Of a stretch of 9,457 bases of DNA, positions 1 through 5,754 are shown in pieces (position 1 is the first letter of the stretch; each line of letters opens with the position of its first letter). The DNA is from CAYNTG01 sp964400105 (GTDB lineage: Bacteria; UBP14; UBA6098): contig CAYNTG010000089.1 of assembly GCA_964400105.1 (NCBI GenBank), forward strand, positions 1 to 9,457, read 5' to 3'. The notes beneath the pieces are model-generated. The model was not told the origin of the DNA. It saw only the letters and a list, made by a program, of their open reading frames with translations, and did no database searches. The position numbers and the translations under genes were made by a program.

Positions 1-48
1 CTCGCCAGGGTGGCGGGACTGGTTCGCGCGGTTACGCTGATCAAATAA
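1..48 (+). CDS. possible 3' end of an upstream gene (partial)
   Basis: Frame 1 is open from the window edge to a TAA at 46-48 and would encode a 15-residue tail ending VRAVTLIK. A second frame is open to a TGA at 38-40 (tail ending WFARLR), so the frame cannot be decided from so little sequence. Either way an upstream plus-strand gene probably ends 17 to 25 bases before the GH57 start, which would put it in the same operon. A 5-bp inverted repeat (CGCCA/TGGCG, 3-15) lies here but has no following T run, so it is not called a terminator. No function can be assigned. Confidence 0.25.
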   Translation, partial: LARVAGLVRAVTLIK

Positions 49-65
49 CCAATCCGAAAATTCTT

Positions 66-2228
66 ATGAAGAGACAATTACATATCGCCTTTTTATGGCA
101 TATGCACCAGCCGATTTACACCGCTCCCGGTTCATCCGAGGCTGTGATGCCGTGGACACGGCTTCACGCGATGAAGGACTACCTCGATATGCCTTTATTG
201 TGCGAGGAGACGGGTTTTCCTGCGACATTCAACCTCGTTCCGAGCCTTATCGAGCAGCTTCAGCAATACGAATCCGGGGAACTAACAGATAGGCATCTCG
301 AGCTTTCGCGAAAGGGCGTCGAATCATTGAGTTCTGCGGAAAAAGCCACGATCCTTTCAACATTTTTTGCGGCCAACGAGGAGCGAATGATCGCGCGGTT
401 GCCCCGGTATCTCGAACTTTACCGTAAATATGGAAAAGCCTCCGAAGCCGATTATAAAGAATTGGCGAGTCTGGTCTCCGACCGAGATATTCTCGATCTG
501 ACGACGCTTTTTCATCTCTCATGGTGCGGCGAGCATCTTCGGGAGGAACCGGTCATCGCGTCGGCGATTTCGCGTGGCACGGATTTTTCGGAGGACGACA
601 GGGATAAAATTCTCGATGTGACGATGGAATGGATCGGCAGGATTCTCCCGACATATAAGCGCCTTTGGGAGAGCGGTTTAATCGAGATCACGATGAGTCC
701 ATTCTATCATCCGATTCTGCCGTTGCTCTGTCGAACCGTGGCCGCCGTCGATGCACGACCCGATTGCGATCTTCCGACTTTAAGTATTACTTTACCTGAA
801 GACGCTAAACAGCAGATCGATATGGGATTAGCTAAATTCAGTGAGGTTTTCGGTCGTGCGCCGTGCGGGATGTGGCCCAGCGAGGGAAGCGTTTCGGAGG
901 ATGTCTTACCTCTTTTGAATGGGACGCCGATTCGGTGGTTGGCCACCGACAAGGCTATTTTGATGAAATCGGAAGCCGATGCGGCGACTATTTATAAGCC
1001 TTATTCTATAGAGCGCGGCGGACAGCGGATGAGCATCGTTTTTCGGGATCATAAACTTTCCGATAAGGTCGGTTTCGATTATGCAAGAATCCCGGCGCGG
1101 GACGCCGTCACCGATTTTATCGCCGATCTTACGCGCATTCGCGAGAGCCTTCCAGACGATGGCGACGATTATCTGGTTTCGGTGATCCTCGATGGCGAGA
1201 ATGCATGGGAGTTTTACCCGCAAAATGGCCAACAGTTCTTCCTCGAACTTTATTCGCGTTTGAAAAAAGAGCCGTGGATCGAACCGACAACGATCGGGCG
1301 GTTTATCGAGGAGCATCCCACGCAACCTGCTTTAAAACGGCTCGGAACGGGAAGCTGGATCGATGGCGATTTTGGAACATGGATAGGCGTGGAGGAGAAA
1401 AATCGCGCATGGGATTTGCTTATCGAGGCGCGCAGGATGTTGCAGAAGGTCGCTTCAGTGGCCGAATATTCCGCAGTCGAAAAGGCAATGTCGCATATTC
1501 TCATCGCCGAGGGATCGGATTGGTTCTGGTGGTTCGGCGAGGGCGATTCGCCGGACTTACGCCGATTCGATAGCCTTTTTCGCGAGCGAATTCGGGCGGT
1601 ATATAGCTCCATCGGGATAGATGCACCTGCCAATCTCGACGAGCCTATCGTGAAAAAGCACGATGGCGTGCGTCTTGTGCGGAGGCCGTTGGCGCTGATT
1701 TCGCCCAACCTCGACGGAAAAAGCACGAATTATTTCGAGTGGCAGTCCGCCGGAGAGTGCGATAGAACGGGATTTTTGGGCGCTATGCACGGTGGAAAAA
1801 CTACCTTTGTCATGAAGAGGCTCTTTTTCGGATTCGGGAAAGAGAATTTTTATCTGAGAATAGACACCAATGTTGGCGCGAAGGTTGAAATCGAGAGTGG
1901 TATAAGTTTGGTTGTGGAATTTTCCGGCGATCTCCGAAAGCGTGTAACGATCGAGAGACGTAAGGGCGGTATCGAGACGATCTGCTCGGTCTTCGATCCG
2001 AAAAATGGCGTTTGGGGCCGAATCGATGCGCAGGTCAAAATTTCGGTGGAGGATGTTATCGAATTGGCAATACCGAAAAATCTCATCGATGACGGATCGG
2101 AGTCGGAGGTTCGATTTTTTGCATTCGCCGTGAAAAATGGCGAGATCGTGGAGCGGTTTCCGGCGAGCGGACATATAAAGATCGATATTCCGGGCGGAGA
2201 TTACGAATCCGAAAACTGGATTGTATAG
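66..2228 (+). CDS. GH57 family glycoside hydrolase (alpha-amylase/glucanotransferase type, COG1449-like)
   Basis: The protein has 720 residues and no signal peptide, so it probably acts on cytoplasmic alpha-glucan such as glycogen or maltodextrin. The five conserved GH57 regions are visible: HMHQP near the N-terminus (residues 12-16), IEITMSPFYHPILPLL (206-221), MWPSEGSVS with the expected nucleophile Glu273 (269-277), ILDGENAWEFYP with the expected acid/base Asp376 (374-385), and WIDGDFGTWIG (431-441). A Trp-rich EGSDWFWWFGEG stretch follows at 482-493. A C-terminal beta-rich domain (about 540-720) contains NYFEWQSAG, typical of the COG1449 branch. Both catalytic residues are present, so the enzyme is probably active. 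Family membership does not separate alpha-amylase, amylopullulanase, branching enzyme and 4-alpha-glucanotransferase. The ATG at 66 is chosen because the first GH57 motif starts a few residues later. No clear Shine-Dalgarno precedes it. The next gene starts two bases after its stop. Confidence 0.93.
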   Translation: MKRQLHIAFLWHMHQPIYTAPGSSEAVMPWTRLHAMKDYLDMPLLCEETGFPATFNLVPSLIEQLQQYESGELTDRHLELSRKGVESLSSAEKATILSTFFAANEERMIARLPRYLELYRKYGKASEADYKELASLVSDRDILDLTTLFHLSWCGEHLREEPVIASAISRGTDFSEDDRDKILDVTMEWIGRILPTYKRLWESGLIEITMSPFYHPILPLLCRTVAAVDARPDCDLPTLSITLPEDAKQQIDMGLAKFSEVFGRAPCGMWPSEGSVSEDVLPLLNGTPIRWLATDKAILMKSEADAATIYKPYSIERGGQRMSIVFRDHKLSDKVGFDYARIPARDAVTDFIADLTRIRESLPDDGDDYLVSVILDGENAWEFYPQNGQQFFLELYSRLKKEPWIEPTTIGRFIEEHPTQPALKRLGTGSWIDGDFGTWIGVEEKNRAWDLLIEARRMLQKVASVAEYSAVEKAMSHILIAEGSDWFWWFGEGDSPDLRRFDSLFRERIRAVYSSIGIDAPANLDEPIVKKHDGVRLVRRPLALISPNLDGKSTNYFEWQSAGECDRTGFLGAMHGGKTTFVMKRLFFGFGKENFYLRIDTNVGAKVEIESGISLVVEFSGDLRKRVTIERRKGGIETICSVFDPKNGVWGRIDAQVKISVEDVIELAIPKNLIDDGSESEVRFFAFAVKNGEIVERFPASGHIKIDIPGGDYESENWIV

Positions 2229-2230
2229 AT

Positions 2231-2662
2231 ATGTCGAAGATAAACGAAATCGGTGAGGTGATCGAGCTTCATGGCCGCAAGGCGAGGGTGAAAATCCTGC
2301 GCAGCGATGGGTGCGAAAGCTGCGAGATGCACGATCGTTGCTTTCGCAAAAATGGCAAGGAGTTGACGATGTCGGTCCAAAATTCCGTCGATGCCGATGT
2401 CGGAGACACGGTCGAGATCGAGATCGGTGGGAGGGAGTATCTCGGATCCGTTGTGGTCGTTTTTATCCTGCCGACGATATTATTCTTGTTATTCTATTTT
2501 ATTGGTAATCATTTATTTAGCGAGGTATTCGGCATTTTATTCGCATTCGGCGGATTATTTGCTGGCATGGTCGTTGCGTGGATCATTGGAAAGGGGAAGT
2601 TGGGCGAGCGGTTCGGATATAAGATAGTGAGGATTCTGGGGGATGGCGCGAGTGGCGGCTGA
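2231..2662 (+). CDS. RseC/MucC family membrane protein
   Basis: The protein has 143 residues with the RseC/MucC family layout. An N-terminal cytoplasmic-type domain carries a cysteine cluster C-x2-C-x5-C (Cys28, Cys31, Cys37). A small beta-barrel-like stretch (about 45-68, VGDTVEIEIGG) follows, then two membrane helices (about 71-91 and 99-119) and a basic tail. In Proteobacteria RseC modulates sigma-E signalling through the RseA/RseB system and takes part in reducing SoxR with the Rsx/Rnf complex. In other phyla homologues often lie beside rnf genes. None of those partners is visible here. The gene starts two bases after the GH57 stop with no Shine-Dalgarno, so it is probably co-transcribed and possibly translationally coupled. 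The family call is firm. The role in this organism is unknown, and the cysteines could bind a metal or an Fe-S cluster. Confidence 0.88.
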   Translation: MSKINEIGEVIELHGRKARVKILRSDGCESCEMHDRCFRKNGKELTMSVQNSVDADVGDTVEIEIGGREYLGSVVVVFILPTILFLLFYFIGNHLFSEVFGILFAFGGLFAGMVVAWIIGKGKLGERFGYKIVRILGDGASGG

Positions 2663-2798
2663 TTGTGAGATGTGTTTGCGAAAGTGAGGATAAAGGCGGC
2701 GAAGATGAGGATGGCGCGAGAAGATGGTCTGGGGTTGGATTGAACCGTTGGGGATCGAGATGGAGAGTGGTTGCGAAGATCGACTCGAAAAGTGAAAA

Positions 2799-2822
2799 GT
2801 TTCCATTTTAAAATTAAGAAAC
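2799..2822. promoter_or_regulatory. palindrome over a putative -35 box (possible operator)
   Basis: A perfect 10-base palindrome ATTTTAAAAT (2805-2814) is flanked by inverted arms GTTTC (2799-2803) and GAAAC (2818-2822). The outer and inner symmetry axes differ by one base. It covers the proposed -35 hexamer of the sugar transferase promoter, a position where a repressor could act. An AT palindrome of this size can also arise by chance. Confidence 0.22.
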
Positions 2823-2835
2823 CATGCAATATGAT
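2807..2835 (+). promoter_or_regulatory. putative sigma70-type promoter of the sugar transferase gene
   Basis: TTTAAA (2807-2812) and TATGAT (2830-2835) are separated by 17 bases and match the consensus hexamers at 4/6 and 5/6. Transcription would start near 2842, giving a leader of about 27 bases. The site lies in the AT-rich end of a 206-base gap (2663-2868). The rest of that gap is G+A-rich on the plus strand, with no convincing gene or terminator. Confidence 0.38.
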
Positions 2836-2853
2836 ATCGAGCTATTCAACTAA

Positions 2854-2859
2854 AGGCGG
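2854..2859 (+). promoter_or_regulatory. ribosome-binding site of the sugar transferase gene
   Basis: AGGCGG lies nine bases before the ATG at 2869 and matches the AGGAGG anti-16S consensus at 5 of 6 positions. This supports that start, in contrast to the two upstream genes, which have no visible Shine-Dalgarno. Confidence 0.6.
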
Positions 2860-2868
2860 GGTAAGCCG

Positions 2869-3513
2869 ATGATACAATTGCTAAAACGAGTTTTTACAAT
2901 TATCACAGCAACGTTATTTTTCATAATAACATTGCCGGTCTTTTTGATCGTTAGCGTGATGGTTTTGATCGACTCGCCGGGGCCGCTGTTCCTCGGGCAG
3001 GAAAGGGTTGGCAAGGGCGGGCGTATTTTCAAGCTGTATAAGCTTAGGACGATGAAGAAGGGTGCCAACGGATGCCTTCCGATGCACACACAGCTCAACG
3101 ATACGCGTTTTTCGCCGATATGCAGGTTCATCAGATCGACCTGTATCGACGAAATCCCGCAGCTTTTGAATATTATAAAAGGCGAGATGGCGTTTATCGG
3201 GCCGCGCCCGGAAAGGCCGCCGATTGTCGAGGCATACACCGAAAGGCAGCTCGAGATTCTGAGATTTACACCCGGGCTTTTCGGTATCAGCCAGCTCGTT
3301 TTCCGCGAGGGTGTAGTCGTTTCTGAGAAGATCGCATTGGAGCTGAGATACTACGAAAACAGGAACTTCTTCACCGACATAAGGGTCCTTTTTTACACAC
3401 CGATAGTGATTATTTCGCACATGGCAGGAAAAGTTCGACCCGAAAAATATGCGACGAACCACCACCACGCATGGCTTGAACGCGCGCTTCTTGGCGAAAG
3501 GGTAACATCGTAG
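2869..3513 (+). CDS. initiating sugar-1-phosphate transferase (Bac_transf family, WcaJ/PglC-like)
   Basis: The protein has 214 residues, matching the short single-domain polyprenyl-phosphate phosphoglycosyl transferases. These move a sugar-1-phosphate from a nucleotide sugar to undecaprenyl phosphate at the inner membrane face, starting a surface glycan or glycoprotein sugar. The N-terminal hydrophobic segment (about 8-34) ends with DSPGPLFLGQERVG (35-48), followed by KLRTM (58-62). The catalytic Asp-Glu pair is Asp94-Glu95 in CIDEIPQLLN. GEMAFIGPRPERP (105-117) is the family signature. Length and motifs are complete, so it is probably active. The longer WcaJ-type N-terminal four-helix region is absent. 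It has its own putative promoter and a strong terminator after it, and no other glycosyltransferase, flippase or polymerase is nearby. The sugar donor cannot be deduced. The 5' end of the gene is AT-richer than its neighbours. Confidence 0.92.
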   Translation: MIQLLKRVFTIITATLFFIITLPVFLIVSVMVLIDSPGPLFLGQERVGKGGRIFKLYKLRTMKKGANGCLPMHTQLNDTRFSPICRFIRSTCIDEIPQLLNIIKGEMAFIGPRPERPPIVEAYTERQLEILRFTPGLFGISQLVFREGVVVSEKIALELRYYENRNFFTDIRVLFYTPIVIISHMAGKVRPEKYATNHHHAWLERALLGERVTS

Positions 3514-3526
3514 TCTTTTTTGCCGG

Positions 3527-3555
3527 TTGAAGATTTTACGAATTTCATATATAAT
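3527..3555 (+). promoter_or_regulatory. sigma70-type promoter of the vWA gene
   Basis: TTGAAG (3527-3532) and a perfect TATAAT (3550-3555) are separated by exactly 17 bases. Transcription would start near 3561-3563, leaving a leader of about 23 bases to the first ATG (3585) or about 35-38 to the ATGs at 3597 and 3600. The -10 box ends one base before the first base of the terminator hairpin. Confidence 0.6.
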
Positions 3556-3556
3556 A

Positions 3557-3583
3557 GGGGGTTATTAATGACCCCCCTTTTTT
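3557..3583 (+). terminator. intrinsic terminator after the sugar transferase gene, overlapping the vWA promoter
   Basis: An 8-bp stem pairs GGGGGTTA (3557-3564) with TGACCCCC (3569-3576), including one G-U pair, across a TTAA loop. One C and a run of six T (3578-3583) follow. This is a standard rho-independent terminator 43 bases after the sugar transferase stop (3511-3513). Its 3' end lies one base before the first possible start codon of the next gene. Because the predicted start point of the overlapping promoter is at or after the end of the G run, only transcripts entering from upstream would contain both arms. Confidence 0.82.
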
Positions 3584-3584
3584 A

Positions 3585-5753
3585 ATGGGAAAAAAGATGA
3601 TGGAGCTAACCTTCGCATTTTCGCCGGTCGCGTGGATAGCGGCGCTTTTTTTGGCCGTGGTTTTCACGTTCTTCGCATATCGTATTACGAATCCACCGCT
3701 GACGGGGCTTAGAAGGTGGACGCTTATTCTTCTGCGCTTTATCGCATTTCTCGCAATATTTTTGATGATAGTCGAGCCGCTCGCCGCGTGGGTCCGGGCG
3801 AGAGAGATCGAGCCGAAGGTCGTTGTGCTTTGGGATAATTCAAGGAGCATGGCGCTTTCCGATAAGTCCGGGGATAGGGCTGCTATCGTGAGGAGCCTGA
3901 GCGATTCGGAGGCCATGTCGAAGATTCGCGCGGAGCACGATGTCGAGGAGTATCTCTTCTCCGATTCGGCGACGGTTCGGGATGGCGATTTCACGTTCGA
4001 TGGCGATGTGACGGCCACCGGAAGGGCTATCTCGAAGATACGTCGAGCGACGAACGATATCCCGATCGGGGTGCTGGTGCTCGTCTCCGACGGCGAGGCG
4101 AATTATGGCGAGGACCCATTTGGCGCGGCCTATCGAAGCGATTTCCCGATTTTGACTATCGGCGTCGGAGATCCGACCCCGCCAAAGGATGTCGTGGTAA
4201 GGCAACTTACCGCCCAGCGGTTGGCGTTCGTCGATCAGCAGTTCCCGATTATCGCGGGGATTGGGTCATTCGGCTATTCCGGGCGCGAGAGCATGGCGCG
4301 GCTCTACCGGGGCGACGAAAAAATCGACGAGAAGCGAATCGTGCTGGCAGGAAGCGGCGAATTGGTCGATGTGACTTTCGAGGTAACCCCCGACACCGCC
4401 GGTGTTTTCACATATCGGGTGGTCGTCCCATCGCTCGCGGGGGAGCTTACCGCATCGAATAATTCGCGCAGCGTTCGGGTCGAGATATTGCCGGGGAAGC
4501 GTTCGATATTAGTTGTCGGAAGCGAGCCGAATTGGGAGATGACATTTTTGTTGCGCGCTCTGCGATCAGACCCGGATATCGTCGTCGAGACGGCTTTTAC
4601 CGGCAAATCATCCGGCGCAGGCGATGTCCGGCTACCGAAGAACGTAGCTGGCTTTTCCGAATTCGACGCGGTTATTCTAGTCGATCTGCTCGGCGATTTC
4701 GATGCGATGGGTCTCGGTCCGGTTCTTCTGGATTATGTTCGAGGCGGCGGAGCTGTGAGCTTTCACATATTGAGCGAGATCATCTTGAACAGGGTTTCCG
4801 GCAAGGTTTGGGCGGATATGTTCCCCTTTATCTATTCCGCCGGGTCCCATGTTTGGACAACCGACGAATTCATTCCAGAGCTTACGGTGCAGGGGCTTAT
4901 TCATCCGATAACGCGGGTTTCGGAGAGCGTTTCATCGCAGGTCGATGGATACGATCGATTGCCGCCGCTCGGAGGTTTTGCGATGGTTACGGGAACCATG
5001 CCGGGAGCCGAGATTTTGATGACGCATCCTCGCCTGGACGATGTCCCGATTATAGCGATGCGCGAGGTTGGTCGCGGTCGCGTGACGATGTTCAACGGCG
5101 CCGGTTTCTGGCGATGGGGATTCTTGCCGTTCGGGTTCGGAGGTAACGCGAAGCTCTATCGCGGTTTGGTTTCGCGCGATGCGGCATGGCTTCTCGCCGC
5201 TGGCGAGGGAAGCGCGTTCATAATCGAGACCGACAAAAGGGTCTATCGCAGTGGGGAAGGGGTCATACTCGATGCCCGCCTTCGCGACGAATCGAACAAA
5301 CCGCTCGGCGGCGCGAGAGTCAGTGCGGTCGTCGCGTGCACCGATAGCGCTGCGGATTCGCTGGCTATTGTGCTCGAGGACAGGGGTAACGGGATATACA
5401 TCTCCGAGATGCCGGCATTCGGCGTCGGGAAATGGCGCATATCGGCGAGGGCGGAACTCGACGATCAAACCATCGGATACGCGGCAAATTCGTTCCTCGT
5501 GGAACCGTATTCAATAGAGATGGAGAACGTCCGCCTGAATATCGAAGGGATGCGCGGGATCGCGGAGGCCACCGGAGGCCGATATCTGGATGCATCCGAT
5601 ATCGATTCGCTGCCCGATCTTATAAAAACACCCAAGCTGATCAGAAATGAGCGTCGCGAAAGGGCGTTCTGGGATCATCCGCTGCTTCTGGTAATCTTCG
5701 TTCTATCCATCTGCGGGGAATGGCTACTGCGCAAGCGCTGGGATCTGCCTTAA
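3585..5753 (+). CDS. membrane-anchored vWA domain protein with degenerate GATase1-like domain
   Basis: The protein has up to 722 residues. Two N-terminal membrane helices (about 14-32 and 45-64) precede a vWA domain with a complete MIDAS metal site: DNSRSM (Asp84, Ser86, Ser88), a Thr in TATGRAI (143-149) and Asp169 in LVSDGE. A CARDB/Ig-like segment (about 200-303) and a Rossmann-like class I glutamine-amidotransferase-type domain (about 305-540, SILVVGSEPNW and LLDYVRGGGA) follow. Then come a beta-sandwich (about 545-640) and a C-terminal helix (about 698-714) with a basic end. The only cysteines are 585 and 710, so the amidotransferase-like domain lacks a catalytic Cys and is probably a binding fold. 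Related proteins in Bacteroidetes and Planctomycetes are encoded with MoxR ATPase, DUF58 and Bat genes, none of which is here. The ATG at 3597 or 3600 (MELTFAF) may be the real start, since GGGA lies 6 or 9 bases before it and 3585 follows the terminator T run directly. Function unknown; a membrane scaffold or chaperone role is inferred. Confidence 0.88.
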   Translation: MGKKMMELTFAFSPVAWIAALFLAVVFTFFAYRITNPPLTGLRRWTLILLRFIAFLAIFLMIVEPLAAWVRAREIEPKVVVLWDNSRSMALSDKSGDRAAIVRSLSDSEAMSKIRAEHDVEEYLFSDSATVRDGDFTFDGDVTATGRAISKIRRATNDIPIGVLVLVSDGEANYGEDPFGAAYRSDFPILTIGVGDPTPPKDVVVRQLTAQRLAFVDQQFPIIAGIGSFGYSGRESMARLYRGDEKIDEKRIVLAGSGELVDVTFEVTPDTAGVFTYRVVVPSLAGELTASNNSRSVRVEILPGKRSILVVGSEPNWEMTFLLRALRSDPDIVVETAFTGKSSGAGDVRLPKNVAGFSEFDAVILVDLLGDFDAMGLGPVLLDYVRGGGAVSFHILSEIILNRVSGKVWADMFPFIYSAGSHVWTTDEFIPELTVQGLIHPITRVSESVSSQVDGYDRLPPLGGFAMVTGTMPGAEILMTHPRLDDVPIIAMREVGRGRVTMFNGAGFWRWGFLPFGFGGNAKLYRGLVSRDAAWLLAAGEGSAFIIETDKRVYRSGEGVILDARLRDESNKPLGGARVSAVVACTDSAADSLAIVLEDRGNGIYISEMPAFGVGKWRISARAELDDQTIGYAANSFLVEPYSIEMENVRLNIEGMRGIAEATGGRYLDASDIDSLPDLIKTPKLIRNERRERAFWDHPLLLVIFVLSICGEWLLRKRWDLP

Positions 5754-5754
5754 A

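Noticed and set aside
3..15. Inverted repeat CGCCA-GGG-TGGCG near the window start as a terminator
   Set aside because: The stem has only five pairs, the loop is three bases, no T run follows and it probably lies within coding sequence.
305..540. Class I glutamine amidotransferase activity for the vWA protein (numbers are residues of that protein)
   Set aside because: The fold-like pattern is present, but the domain contains no cysteine, so amidotransferase catalysis is ruled out.
1557..2174. Minus-strand open frame of 205 codons inside the GH57 gene
   Set aside because: It lies wholly inside a gene with all its family motifs. The composition is Arg- and Ser-rich, and there is no family resemblance or start context.
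2735..2750. GGTT/AACC hairpin after the rseC-like gene as a terminator
   Set aside because: The four-base stem is too weak and G-rich sequence follows instead of a T run.
2509..2829. Minus-strand open frame of 106 codons opposite the rseC-like gene and the following gap
   Set aside because: It is largely antisense to a well-supported gene, is rich in Pro, Ser and Asn as expected of a shadow frame, and lacks a ribosome-binding site or recognisable domain.
4532..5146. Alternative plus-strand frame of 204 codons inside the vWA gene
   Set aside because: The Arg/Ser/Gly-rich translation is typical of an out-of-frame reading of GC-rich coding DNA. The vWA frame is continuous and shows domain structure throughout.
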